NCBI GenBank assembly: GCA_018223035.1
Contig: JAAEZD010000004.1
Coordinates: 315,280 to 379,279 of the forward strand
Reading direction: 5' to 3'
Source: Heliomarina sp018223035
GTDB lineage: Bacteria > Pseudomonadota > Alphaproteobacteria > Rhodobacterales > Rhodobacteraceae
Length of the DNA stretch: 64,000 bases
Shown: piece by piece, positions 43,960 through 53,359 of the stretch
Numbering within the stretch: position 1 is the stretch's first letter
How the letters are laid out: the number at the start of each line of letters is the position of its first letter
Program-made: the position numbers and the translations under genes
Notes under the pieces: generated by a model
Database searches by the model: none
The model's input: the letters and a program-made list of their open reading frames with translations, nothing else
What the model was told of the DNA's origin: nothing

Positions 43960-45584
43960 CAAAGCCGCATGACATGCCGTCTGGTCTCGTGAGCGATGGT
44001 TCGCGAGGCCGTATGATACCGTCTTCCCTCAGGTTGAGCGAAGAGACTGCGGCCTATGTGATTGCCGGGTTCGGCACCTTGATTGCGGCGGTCAATATCT
44101 GGCGCAATCACCTGTTTCTTCACGACGACGCCTTCATCTCGCTGCGGTATGCGAAGCACTTCGTCGAGCATAGCGATTTGTCGTGGAACCTTGGCGACCG
44201 CGTCGAAGGGTATACGAATTTCCTCTACGTAATCATGACCTCTTTCATGATGGAAATGGGCGTCACACCCATACTGGCAATCCAGCTTATCAACATCCTG
44301 TCCGCAATTGCGCTGGTCGCCGCCGTGGTTTTCGCGGCGCGTCGCATAATGCCCGAGGCACCGCATTTGCAGGCCTTGGCCTATGCGGCCGTCGTCTGCA
44401 ATGTCTCCCTGTCCGTCTGGGTTTTCGGCGGGCTCGAGGCACCTGTCGTTGCAGCATTCCTGGCTTGGGGCATGGCCTTGTCGGTTTGCTATTTTCAGCG
44501 TCAGAACCGACCGCAGACAAATGGGCTTGCAGCTTTCACCGGGGTTTTCTTTGCAGCCGCCGCCCTCGTGCGGCCGGACGCAGTGATCGTCATCGCGGCT
44601 TTTTCGCTTGCGCTTTTCTTCTTTGGGGCCGGGCGGGCGTCGAAACGTTTTGCCCGGATGATCGTTGCGGGCGGCATTCCCCTGCTGGCCGTGCTTGTCC
44701 ACATGATCTGGCGTTTGGACTATTATGGGGACTTCCTGCCAAACACGTTCCACGCCAAGGTCGGGCTTGAGCTGGGCCACCGGCTTCAGAAGGTCAGTGA
44801 GTATCTAGTGGTTACTGGTGCGTTGTATCTGCCTGTGCTCAGCCTCGCAGGTCTGGCGTTCTTTGCCGCCGCGTTTCACCGGCAAACCTCAAGGCTTGCC
44901 TCCGGGCTTGTTTTCACAATTCTCGGGTTCCTGCTTTACGTCACATGGTCGGGCGGGGATCACATGGCGGCGTCTCGGGTCATCCTGCCGATTGTCGGGT
45001 TCGCGGCAATCTTGCTGGTCGTTTCGATCCGGGCATTGCCCGAGAGACTGCGGACCTATGCCATCCTCGGCAGCCTGTGCCTGTTCGCCCTGTCAGCGAT
45101 TAACGCCAGGTCTTTCAAAATGGACTGGGCCGCGTTCAATGGTGCCATCGTCGGCAAGTACATCGCGACAGCGTGGCCTGCCGGATCGCTCGTTGGATTG
45201 AACACCGCCGGTTCGACGCCTTTTTACGCCGACAATCACGTCTACATCGATATGCTTGGCCTCAACGACCGGACGATCGCCAAGCGCGAGGATGTGCCCG
45301 TGCTGGCAAGACGCCAACGTATGCCAGGCCACGCCAAGGGGGACGGCGCATACGTGCTGTCTCGCAAGCCCGATTACATCATCTTCGGTGGATCCGAAGG
45401 GATCGATATCGTCGATGCGGAAAAGTGGTTCCTGACCGGGGTCGAGCTTCGGGGCGATCCCGAGTTTCAGACCTGCTACGAGAAAGCGACCCAGGAACTG
45501 CCGGTCCCCGAGGATATGCGCAGATCAGGTCGTCCAGGAGATCCTATTATTTTTACCTATTACCGCCGCACCTGCCCAACCTGA
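43956..45584 (+). CDS. GT-C membrane glycosyltransferase, LphB/AftB-like (second copy)
   Basis: About 542 aa if started at GTG 43956, which overlaps the giant's stop (GTGA); ATG 43944 or 43974 are alternatives. It has the same signature as the 36457 gene: LHDDAFISLRYAKHFVE, RVEGYTNFLYVIMTS, FLPNTFHAKVG, GGDHMAASRVILPIV. About ten membrane spans are followed by a long C-terminal soluble part (FYADNHVYIDMLGLNDRTIA). It probably transfers a sugar from a polyprenyl-phosphate donor in the periplasm. The overlap suggests translational coupling to the giant protein, so the giant itself could be its acceptor. Confidence 0.78.
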   Translation: MTKPHDMPSGLVSDGSRGRMIPSSLRLSEETAAYVIAGFGTLIAAVNIWRNHLFLHDDAFISLRYAKHFVEHSDLSWNLGDRVEGYTNFLYVIMTSFMMEMGVTPILAIQLINILSAIALVAAVVFAARRIMPEAPHLQALAYAAVVCNVSLSVWVFGGLEAPVVAAFLAWGMALSVCYFQRQNRPQTNGLAAFTGVFFAAAALVRPDAVIVIAAFSLALFFFGAGRASKRFARMIVAGGIPLLAVLVHMIWRLDYYGDFLPNTFHAKVGLELGHRLQKVSEYLVVTGALYLPVLSLAGLAFFAAAFHRQTSRLASGLVFTILGFLLYVTWSGGDHMAASRVILPIVGFAAILLVVSIRALPERLRTYAILGSLCLFALSAINARSFKMDWAAFNGAIVGKYIATAWPAGSLVGLNTAGSTPFYADNHVYIDMLGLNDRTIAKREDVPVLARRQRMPGHAKGDGAYVLSRKPDYIIFGGSEGIDIVDAEKWFLTGVELRGDPEFQTCYEKATQELPVPEDMRRSGRPGDPIIFTYYRRTCPT

Positions 45585-45680
45585 TAACGGCCGCGCGTTT
45601 ATTCGAAGTCACATGGAACATCAGGCTTTTCGACATATGCCGATCACGGGTCACAGCCAGCTTGAAGGAAGAGACCGGTC

Positions 45681-47729
45681 TTGAAATCCTACCGACCTGA
45701 TATTGACGGGTTGCGTACCATCGCGGTGATGCCCGTCGTGCTGTTCCACGCTGATGTCTCGGGCGTGTCGGGCGGCTATGTCGGTGTCGATGTGTTCTTT
45801 GTCATTTCCGGATTTCTGATCACGTCCATCATCCATCGCGAGGTCGAACGAGGCGAGTTCTCGATCCTCCGCTTCTACGAGCGGCGCGCCCGGCGTATTC
45901 TTCCCGCCCTCATCGCAGTTGTCGTGGCGACCTTGATCGCGGCGTTCTTCCTGTTCATGCCGCGCGAGTTCGAGCAAACCGCAAAGTCGGCCGCGGCCGC
46001 GATGCTCTTTGTTTCGAACCTGCTGTTTTATTCAGACACCGGCTATTTCAGCCCGGGCATTTACGAAAGGCCGCTTCTCCATACATGGTCGCTGGCAATC
46101 GAGGAGCAGTTTTACATCTTTTTCCCGCCGCTGATGATGCTGCTGGCTGCGTTGGGTCGACGCCCCGGCGTCATTATCGCGGTTCTGACGCTGATATCCA
46201 TGGCGCTGAGCGCTTTTACCACCGCCAGCAAACCGGACATGGCTTATTACCTGTTGCCATGGCGTGCGTGGGAACTGGGTATCGGCGCGCTAATCGCGCT
46301 CTGGATGCCGCGAGTGTCCGCCAGCCGACCGTTGAGAGAGGTGCTTGGTCTTGCCGGCCTGGCCATGATCCTTTTGGCCGTCGTGACGTTAGATGAAGCC
46401 ACCGTGTTCCCGGGCTATGCCGCCCTGCTTCCCTGTCTTGGGGCAGGGCTGGTGATTGCCTTTGGCGGGCATGGTGACACCGTGTTCGAGAGGTTCCTGT
46501 CGCTGCCGGTCATGGTGTTTATCGGTCTCATCTCTTATTCCCTCTACCTCTGGCATTGGCCGGTTATTGTTTTTTATCAGCAATTTACGCTGGATCGGCC
46601 CGATGCGCTGGGCTGCGTGCTTGTCGTTGGAGTGTCGATCTTTCTGGCCTGGCTTTCATGGGCCTATATCGAGGCGCCGTTCCGGGGTAACCGTGTTCCG
46701 GGCGCCCGCAAGCACAGGCATGTCTCCCGTCGCGCCATTTTTGCAGGATCGGCTGTGGGTATGGTCGCGGTCTCATTTGTTGCTGCGATGATTGTCGCCG
46801 GACACGGGTGGGACTGGCGGCTGCCGAAGGAAACCGTCCGCCTTGCGGCTTTCGAGCTCGATAAGCATCCGAAGCTACGTGAATGTACGGGACGGTTCGA
46901 GGAATGGCGCGCGCCCGACGATCCTTGCGTCTTCGGAACACCGGGGCAAATCCCGACGGTCATGATCTGGGGCGACAGCCACGCAGCGGCGCTTTTGCCG
47001 GAAATTGAAGCCGCAGCAAGGCGCACGGGCAGCAATATCGGCTATCTATCGCGCGCTGGATGTTTACCCGTGACCGGCACGGAACGCGCGGACGGGCGCA
47101 ACGGCGGCTGTGCGGAATATGGCGATGGCGCGATGGCTTTTTTGCTAAACGCGCCAGAGGTCGATACTGTTTTCATCGTCGCCCGCTATGCGCTCGCCGC
47201 ACAAGGGTATCTATCGGATTACGGACTGGCAGAGCGGGACTGGCCGCCAACCAGGTATTCCGACGCGCAAACAGGTGCTTGGCCAGAAGCGGACCGTCTT
47301 TCAAAACTGTTGCACAAGATCGAAGATACGGTGTCAGCCCTGCGTTCCAACGGTAAGCGTGTCGCGCTGATTTATCCGATTCCCGAAATGGGGTATCGTG
47401 TGCCGGAAACGCTGGCAAAACTGGCGTTGCAGCATCGGGAGCTCAAGGATTTTGGTGTTGACCGGGCGCTCTATGATGCCCGCAACGAGAATATCATCAA
47501 GGGGCTCGATGATATCGCCGCGCGTCACGGTGCCATTCCAATCCGCTCAGACGAAATCCTCTGCGATGCGGTGCTTTGTCGGGCAAGCCGGAACGGCGAG
47601 CCGCTTTATCACGACGACGATCACCTGAGTTCGGTTGGGGCTAGACTGTTCGGCGACAGTATCGACAAGGTCATCGAAACCGGAAAGACTGCATCAGCGG
47701 CTCCGGCAACGAGAAATGCGATGCCATGA
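45681..47729 (+). CDS. OafA-type acyltransferase with SGNH domain
   Basis: A 682-aa protein with a TTG start (GAAGGAAG ribosome site at 45664-45671) followed by the acyltransferase-3 membrane domain (residues 1-350): YRPDIDGLRTIAVMPVVLFH with the catalytic His, RFYERRARRILPAL, and IEEQFYIFFP. The C-terminal part (about residues 375-665) is an SGNH esterase-like domain with IWGDSHAAALLPE and the DDDHLSSVG block. Such enzymes O-acetylate or otherwise acylate surface polysaccharides at the periplasmic face. It overlaps the next GT4 gene by ATGA. Confidence 0.93.
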   Translation: MKSYRPDIDGLRTIAVMPVVLFHADVSGVSGGYVGVDVFFVISGFLITSIIHREVERGEFSILRFYERRARRILPALIAVVVATLIAAFFLFMPREFEQTAKSAAAAMLFVSNLLFYSDTGYFSPGIYERPLLHTWSLAIEEQFYIFFPPLMMLLAALGRRPGVIIAVLTLISMALSAFTTASKPDMAYYLLPWRAWELGIGALIALWMPRVSASRPLREVLGLAGLAMILLAVVTLDEATVFPGYAALLPCLGAGLVIAFGGHGDTVFERFLSLPVMVFIGLISYSLYLWHWPVIVFYQQFTLDRPDALGCVLVVGVSIFLAWLSWAYIEAPFRGNRVPGARKHRHVSRRAIFAGSAVGMVAVSFVAAMIVAGHGWDWRLPKETVRLAAFELDKHPKLRECTGRFEEWRAPDDPCVFGTPGQIPTVMIWGDSHAAALLPEIEAAARRTGSNIGYLSRAGCLPVTGTERADGRNGGCAEYGDGAMAFLLNAPEVDTVFIVARYALAAQGYLSDYGLAERDWPPTRYSDAQTGAWPEADRLSKLLHKIEDTVSALRSNGKRVALIYPIPEMGYRVPETLAKLALQHRELKDFGVDRALYDARNENIIKGLDDIAARHGAIPIRSDEILCDAVLCRASRNGEPLYHDDDHLSSVGARLFGDSIDKVIETGKTASAAPATRNAMP

Positions 47730-48895
47730 TGCTTGATGTTCTTTGTGTCATGGACCCAAGGTTTGCGGGCGGCACGGCATCGGCCGTGGCAACGGATATC
47801 GGTGCAATGCTTGATGCCGGACTGTCGGTCGGTCTGTGCGAAGTTCAAAGCCCCTATCTCGCCAAGGACCCGGGCCCGCGCAGCAAGGTGATGGAAAAAC
47901 TGGTTCAGGACCGGCGCCTGCATGCCTTTCCGGCGGGTTTACAGCAGGAAATCGAGGCGAAAACGGTCTTTCTGCATCATCCCATGACCTTCTTTTACGG
48001 GCTTGAAACCAAGGTTCGCATCAAATCGGACCGCGCGTTTCTCGTTGCGCACCATATGCCGTTCCGGGGTGACGGATCGCTGCAATATGAACCGGTAACA
48101 ACGTCACATCGTGTACAGCGTGACACCGGACTAGCCCCGGTTTGGCTACCGGTCTCCGGTCTGTGCCGAAAGCATCTTCGGTCTTTCCATCCTTTGATAC
48201 GACTGTCGCCGACCGACTGGCCGAACCTTTTCGACGTCAGTGAGTGGGGGGCGGAACGTGAAATTTTTGAAAGCAAAAACATAACGATAGGTCGCCACGG
48301 GCGGGCTGATCCATTGAAATGGCCGGACAGCGCCGCGAAGATCCGCGCGAGCCTGCCCGTCCTGCAGGACACTCAGATCGTCGTGATGGGATGCCCCAAG
48401 GATAGATTGCTTGCCATGGGCGTCGAGCTTTCCGACTGGACGCTCCTCGATTTCGATCAGGCACCGGTGCCCGCGTTCCTCAACCGTCTCGATGTTTTTG
48501 TCTATCATTTCCACCCGGACTGGAGCGAAACCTTTGGCAGGACGGTTGCCGAAGCAATGCTGTGCGGGGCTGTCTGCGTGTTGGATCCGCGTATCAAGGC
48601 GACTTTCGGCGATCTGGCCATCTATTGCGAGCCAGAGGAAACCGCCGCTGTCATCGATAATCTGCGTCGCAATCCGCAAGAGGCGCGGGCGCTGGCCCGA
48701 CGTGCCCGCGAGGCCATCGCGAACCGCCATGACATTCGTTCGATCACGGATCGTCTGGCCGCTTTGACGTCCGGCAGAGGGGAAGCGGCCCCCGCCTCCA
48801 AGGCCTTTGCCTCACCAGCGACTGTCTTGCGAAAAACCATCGGTATGATGCGCCGGCGTGAGTACCTGCGGTCGGATCTTGGAGTAGGGCGGTGA
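47726..48895 (+). CDS. GT4-like glycosyltransferase
   Basis: A 389-aa soluble GT-B protein. The C-terminal half contains ITIGRHGRADPLKWPDSAAK (about residues 187-206) and the donor site FHPDWSETFGRTVAEAMLCGAV (E-x7-E pattern). Its N-terminal half begins LDVLCVMDPRFAGGTASAVA. It starts within the stop of the acyltransferase gene. It probably adds a sugar to the repeat unit. Confidence 0.83.
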   Translation: MMLDVLCVMDPRFAGGTASAVATDIGAMLDAGLSVGLCEVQSPYLAKDPGPRSKVMEKLVQDRRLHAFPAGLQQEIEAKTVFLHHPMTFFYGLETKVRIKSDRAFLVAHHMPFRGDGSLQYEPVTTSHRVQRDTGLAPVWLPVSGLCRKHLRSFHPLIRLSPTDWPNLFDVSEWGAEREIFESKNITIGRHGRADPLKWPDSAAKIRASLPVLQDTQIVVMGCPKDRLLAMGVELSDWTLLDFDQAPVPAFLNRLDVFVYHFHPDWSETFGRTVAEAMLCGAVCVLDPRIKATFGDLAIYCEPEETAAVIDNLRRNPQEARALARRAREAIANRHDIRSITDRLAALTSGRGEAAPASKAFASPATVLRKTIGMMRRREYLRSDLGVGR

Positions 48896-48968
48896 GGGCT
48901 GAAGTGAACGATCTTTGTAAAACGCCTGGGCGCGTTGATTTCTGGTATTTCCGGAGTCTAGAGCGGTC

Positions 48969-49895
48969 ATGAAACACGTCATTCGATCTGCGCTGATATC
49001 TTCCAGCTTCAAAATGCGCGGTTTCAGACCGGAAGACGCCATCGTGCTGTCCTGCGACCCTCGCAGCGGCTCGACATGGTTAAGCGAGTTGCTCGTCTCG
49101 ACCACGCCAAGTGCCGTGATCTGGGAGCCGTTCCACCTCGACAAGGTGCCCCGTGCAAGAGAAGTCGGTTTTTCGTGGCGTCAGTATGTCCCGGCGGATG
49201 CAGACTGGCCCGAGGCCGAGCGTTTCATCCGCGATGTGCTTACGGGGCAGGTGATCAATGAATGGACGGGTTGGGCCAACCCGGTCCGCGAGTTCATTTC
49301 TGCGCAGCAGTTGATTGTCAAATGCTGCCGCGCGAATGCGTTTTTGCCGTGGATGGTGCGAAAGATACAATTTCGCCGCCGGCCAATTCATTTTCTTCGC
49401 CACCCCTTCGCAATTGCGGCCTCGCAATTAAGGATGGGAAACTTTGGGACTGAGAAGATGTTGGAGACATTGAATTCGGACAGGTATTCAGGGGAACTTT
49501 CCGAAAGTACGAATTACATAAAAGGGCTGGAAAACGACGAAGAGCGTATTGTCGCGATGTGGTGCAGAACGCAAAAGCCTTGTCTCGACGATCCCGACTA
49601 TGACGCAAACTATGTGCGAATGCATTATGAGACTTTATCGCTGGACCCTGCCACGGAAGTTGCGCGGCTGTTTGGTTCATGGGGTGAAGCCGTTCCTGGC
49701 ATCGCTAAAGAACAGGTTCAGAAAGCCAGCCGCATGACGCAGGGCGAAAGCCTCAGCCACAGTCCGGAGCGTCAGGTTCGCAAGTGGCAGGAAGTTTTCA
49801 CTGACAAGCAGGTTCAACGCATGTCACGAATCATTTCGGACTTCGGGATAACAATTTATGATGAGCATCCAATGCCGCATGCGCAAAAAAAGTGA
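48969..49895 (+). CDS. Sulfotransferase family protein 2
   Basis: A 308-aa soluble protein. The PAPS-binding motifs are clear: IVLSCDPRSGSTWLSELLVS (about residues 26-45, 5'-phosphosulfate loop) and PIHFLRHPFAIAASQL (about residues 138-153, 3'-phosphate site). It differs strongly from the other three sulfotransferases here, so it probably acts on a different sugar position. Located between the GT4 gene and the ExoY-like gene. Confidence 0.85.
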   Translation: MKHVIRSALISSSFKMRGFRPEDAIVLSCDPRSGSTWLSELLVSTTPSAVIWEPFHLDKVPRAREVGFSWRQYVPADADWPEAERFIRDVLTGQVINEWTGWANPVREFISAQQLIVKCCRANAFLPWMVRKIQFRRRPIHFLRHPFAIAASQLRMGNFGTEKMLETLNSDRYSGELSESTNYIKGLENDEERIVAMWCRTQKPCLDDPDYDANYVRMHYETLSLDPATEVARLFGSWGEAVPGIAKEQVQKASRMTQGESLSHSPERQVRKWQEVFTDKQVQRMSRIISDFGITIYDEHPMPHAQKK

Positions 49896-50122
49896 TCGAT
49901 CCGCTGTTTATCCAGCATTATTCTTACTGACATTTCCTTAAAATATGGAAATGTGGCAAAATTTGGCTTGGTCGGAGGTATGTGCTGGCGTAAGTTAATA
50001 AAAGATTAAGAGATTCTATTAGGTGTCTGTATTTCAGGACGCACCGTCGTTAATGAATATGTTACCTACCGTGTGCGGGAGGTGACAAGCTGATTTTTTA
50101 TAATGTTGTTGGGGGTATTGCA

Positions 50123-50821
50123 ATGAAGGACGAGTTCGCACGCGTGCCAGATGGAGAGTATTTTTTCTCCGAAGCTTCCCAGGATTTTAGCAACTGGACG
50201 ACCGGCGCATTCCACAAGCGTCTTTTTGATTTGCTTTTTTCTATTTCCATGATGGTTGCTTTTGCACCTTTATTTTTTACCATCGTTATCTTGCTGAAAT
50301 TCATGGACAACGGGCCGGTCATTTTTGCACATAAGCGAATTGGCAAGAACGGGCGCGAGTTCAAGTGCTACAAATTCCGTACCATGATAATGGATGCGGA
50401 CAAGGTTCTTGAGGCCGTCCTCAGGGACTCCCCGGAAATGCGCCTTGAATGGCTGGCCACGCGCAAATTGAAGGATGACCCGCGAATTGTCCCCGGCATT
50501 GGACACATTCTGCGCTCGAGCAGCCTTGATGAGTTGCCGCAGATTTTCAATGTGATGTTCGGAGACATGAGCGTGGTCGGACCCAGACCCATCGTGAAGG
50601 ACGAACTGAAGTACTATGGCGCTCAGCGCGTCGCTTATCTGTCTGTGCGTCCGGGGCTGACGGGGCCTTGGCAAGCGGGAGCGCGATCAGACACCTCGTA
50701 TGACGAACGTGTCGCGCTGGATCTTGACTATATCCGCACCGGTTCGCTTCGGCGGGATCTGTCGATAGTCGCGAAAACAGTCTGGAAACTTCTGAGCTTT
50801 AACCAGCGTGGCGCTTACTGA
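50123..50821 (+). CDS. exoY: Undecaprenyl-phosphate sugar-1-phosphate transferase (ExoY-like)
   Basis: A 232-aa protein: one N-terminal membrane segment (about residues 38-58) and the bacterial sugar transferase domain with KRIGKNGREFKCYKFRTM (about residues 73-90), RSSSLDELPQIFNVMFGDMSVVGPRP (about 132-157) and PGLTGPWQ. It starts the repeat unit by moving hexose-1-phosphate from a nucleotide sugar (galactose in ExoY) to undecaprenyl phosphate. Its 3' end overlaps the opposite-strand small membrane protein by 23 bp. Confidence 0.92.
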   Translation: MKDEFARVPDGEYFFSEASQDFSNWTTGAFHKRLFDLLFSISMMVAFAPLFFTIVILLKFMDNGPVIFAHKRIGKNGREFKCYKFRTMIMDADKVLEAVLRDSPEMRLEWLATRKLKDDPRIVPGIGHILRSSSLDELPQIFNVMFGDMSVVGPRPIVKDELKYYGAQRVAYLSVRPGLTGPWQAGARSDTSYDERVALDLDYIRTGSLRRDLSIVAKTVWKLLSFNQRGAY

Positions 50822-51077
50822 CGGTCTCGGCAGCATTTTCCTCGAGGTCGTCTTCGCCTTTTTGCGTTTTGAATTTCCTGCGTAGTACCGCGTCGATCAA
50901 AATGACAGGTCCGGATGCAATCCAGCCCGCAAGGGTCCACAGAATGACGTGATCGGACTCCACGACGTAGGCCGTGACTGCCGCCACCGCCACAAACAGA
51001 AGTACTATCGCAAATGGGCGTAAAATCCACATTGTTCGTATCTGCCCGTCGGCCTCCCGGAGATCAACGTAGCGCAA
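50799..51077 (-). CDS. Small membrane protein, unknown
   Basis: A 92-aa protein with two membrane segments (about residues 20-40 and 46-66: AIVLLFVAVAAVTAYVV; HVILWTLAGWIASGPVILI) and a charged C-terminal tail. The family resembles ExoF/PelG-neighbour small membrane proteins found in polysaccharide loci, but I do not recognise it firmly. It overlaps the 3' end of the ExoY-like gene on the other strand. Confidence 0.5.
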   Translation of the reverse strand: MRYVDLREADGQIRTMWILRPFAIVLLFVAVAAVTAYVVESDHVILWTLAGWIASGPVILIDAVLRRKFKTQKGEDDLEENAAETVSKRHAG

Positions 51078-51162
51078 GCACCATGTCGTCTGCTGTTGTC
51101 ATGTTGGGCGATAAGATAGGCGCGAAACTGCACATTTCCACCGGGGAAGGCGGAAATCTGTC

Positions 51163-52662
51163 ATGAGATCTGTTCGGGTGTGGTATTCCAACCGCAAGTC
51201 AAAGGCGTCCAAGGACGAGACTTCGGGCTTTTTCGCGAGCACCCGTTTTCTTGTGGCGGCGCGCGGTGCTTCTGTCTTCCTACAATTCCTGAGCCTGCCC
51301 ATTCTTGCCCGGCTGCTTAGCTTTGATGATTTCGCCATCATGGCGCTGGGCATGGTGGTTGTGGTTTTTGCAAATATCGTCAGCGATGCGGGTATTGGCA
51401 GATCGCTCGTCCGGGTCGGAAAGATCGATCCGGATGAATGGAGCACCGTTTTCTGGTTTCTCACATTCGTCGGGGTGCTAATTTCCGGCTGCCTCGCTTT
51501 TGTCGCGCCGCTCTACGCGGGTTTCATGGATGAACCACGGCTTACCGGTGTGATCGTCTGCCTGGCAATGCTGCCGTTCCTGCAAGCCCTGACTTCTGTG
51601 CCGCAGGCTTCGATCGAATGGGGCAACCGCTTTGGTCTCATATCCATCCTCATCGTGCTTTCCGGGCTGGTCAGCGCGATTGTTGCTGTCGTCATGGCAT
51701 TCATGGGGGCCGGTTACTGGGCGCTGGTGGCGCAACAGGTCACATTGCTTGGTACAAAGGCCATCGGAAGCTGGTACCTGTCGGGCTTTGTGCCCCGAAT
51801 GGTTTTCAGGACTTCGCTTCTTAAGCCTCATGTCCGGTTCGGCCGTGATACGCTGCTTTTCTCGTTCGTGATGACGTTGGACAAACAAATCCCCGTAGTC
51901 GCCTTTGGGCAGATATTCGGCAATACGGCCGTGTCGCTTTGGGCAATGACCGAAAGGGTGGCGCGGTTGCCACGGCTGGCCATTGCCGGACCCTTGTCTC
52001 AGGTTGCCATGGTTCTGATGTCCAGACAGTACCACAATGGCGCAGGCGACACGGATGTCGGACGATCCTATATCGCGTCGACCCGGCTGCTCGCGACCTT
52101 GATTATACCGCCCTTTGTGATATTGGCTGCCGCCGGTCTTCCGGTGTTTGTCGTGCTCCTGTCCAAAGACTGGGCGTCGGTCTCTGTCATTTTCGGACTG
52201 GCGGTTCCTGCTCTGATTGTCGAAGCGCTGATCTCGCCGGGAGGGCGGGTCTTTATGGTCACGAACCGGACTGGCATGCGTCTTCGCATGTCTGTCGAGC
52301 GCTTCGCGATCGGCACCGTGCTGTTTCTCGCCGCGCTGCCATTTGGTCTCGAGGCGGCGATTATCGTCAGAAGCCTTTTCGCGGTTGCCTACCTCATCCG
52401 CTACTGGACCTTCATCAACCGCTGCGTCCCCGTCCGCCTGATGCAGGAAGTGCGTACGCTGATCATCCCGACCCTGGTCGGTGTGGGTGTTTGCCTTGTA
52501 CACCTCATCTGGATCGCTCCGGAAATCCAAAACCAGGTTCTGCTGGCTGCAATCGTCATCGCCGAAATGCTCGCCGCTGTGTTGATCACCGCAGCGCTGA
52601 CCAGTCGGGCGCTGAAATTCGACGTCGCCTGGTTGCAACGCCCGGTACCGACTGTCGCCTGA
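51163..52662 (+). CDS. Polysaccharide flippase (Wzx/ExoT type)
   Basis: A 499-aa protein with about twelve to fourteen membrane spans in the MATE/MVF superfamily style; it begins with the pattern FASTRFLVAARGASVFLQFLS (about residues 24-44) and has ASIEWGNRFGLISILIVLSG (about residues 148-167). It moves the undecaprenyl-linked repeat unit to the outer face. The sulfotransferase gene follows 4 bp after it. Confidence 0.92.
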   Translation: MRSVRVWYSNRKSKASKDETSGFFASTRFLVAARGASVFLQFLSLPILARLLSFDDFAIMALGMVVVVFANIVSDAGIGRSLVRVGKIDPDEWSTVFWFLTFVGVLISGCLAFVAPLYAGFMDEPRLTGVIVCLAMLPFLQALTSVPQASIEWGNRFGLISILIVLSGLVSAIVAVVMAFMGAGYWALVAQQVTLLGTKAIGSWYLSGFVPRMVFRTSLLKPHVRFGRDTLLFSFVMTLDKQIPVVAFGQIFGNTAVSLWAMTERVARLPRLAIAGPLSQVAMVLMSRQYHNGAGDTDVGRSYIASTRLLATLIIPPFVILAAAGLPVFVVLLSKDWASVSVIFGLAVPALIVEALISPGGRVFMVTNRTGMRLRMSVERFAIGTVLFLAALPFGLEAAIIVRSLFAVAYLIRYWTFINRCVPVRLMQEVRTLIIPTLVGVGVCLVHLIWIAPEIQNQVLLAAIVIAEMLAAVLITAALTSRALKFDVAWLQRPVPTVA

Positions 52663-52666
52663 AAAC

Positions 52667-53356
52667 ATGATCGTATCGCATGAACATAAGCTGATCTTCA
52701 TCAAGACGCTCAAGACAGCGGGCACCAGTGTCGAAGCGATGCTGGGCAAGACATGTGGTCCCAACGCCATCGTGACACCGATCTTTCCCGAAGTGCAGGG
52801 GCATCAACCCCGGAACTTTCGCGGATGGTTCCCGCCGTGGCGCGAGGTTCGCTCGCGAGAGGATCTTCGGAAGAACCTGATTGAATTCCGGCGCCGTGAG
52901 AAATTTTACAATCACATTCCCGCCCGTTTTGCCCGGGCCCGGCTGCCAGGGGAAATCTGGGACAGCTATCTGAAAATCTGTGTCGAGAGAAATCCGTGGG
53001 ATAAGACGCTTTCGCATTTCCACATGTTCAAGCACGCCGACTGGCATCAGCGCTATGACCCGACGCTGACACTGGACAAATACCTCGAACGCGGAATTTT
53101 CTGTCACAACGCCCGGTTCTATTGCGATGCCCACGGCAAGGTGATTGTCGATCGCGTCTTGCGGTACGACCGACTGGACGCTGATCTTAGCGCTTTGTAC
53201 GATGAACTCGGGATGAAATACGAAGGACTACCCAACGCAAAGGCAGGCATCCGCACCGACAAGCGGTCCTACCGGGAAGTCTTCACCGACGCTCAGCGCG
53301 AAAGAATTCAAAATGAATTTTCGCACGAAATTGCTCTGTTCAATTGGAAGTTCTGA
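52667..53356 (+). CDS. Sulfotransferase family protein 3
   Basis: A 229-aa compact protein of the sulfotransferase family-2 type: HKLIFIKTLKTAGTSVEAML (about residues 6-25; the KTAGTS loop binds the 5'-phosphosulfate) and the 3'-phosphate motif CVERNPWDKTLSHFHMFK (about residues 105-122). It sits in a tight operon between the flippase and GH16 (4 and 3 bp spacing), so its product surely belongs to polymer synthesis. Substrate sugar unknown. Confidence 0.87.
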   Translation: MIVSHEHKLIFIKTLKTAGTSVEAMLGKTCGPNAIVTPIFPEVQGHQPRNFRGWFPPWREVRSREDLRKNLIEFRRREKFYNHIPARFARARLPGEIWDSYLKICVERNPWDKTLSHFHMFKHADWHQRYDPTLTLDKYLERGIFCHNARFYCDAHGKVIVDRVLRYDRLDADLSALYDELGMKYEGLPNAKAGIRTDKRSYREVFTDAQRERIQNEFSHEIALFNWKF

Positions 53357-53359
53357 CCA

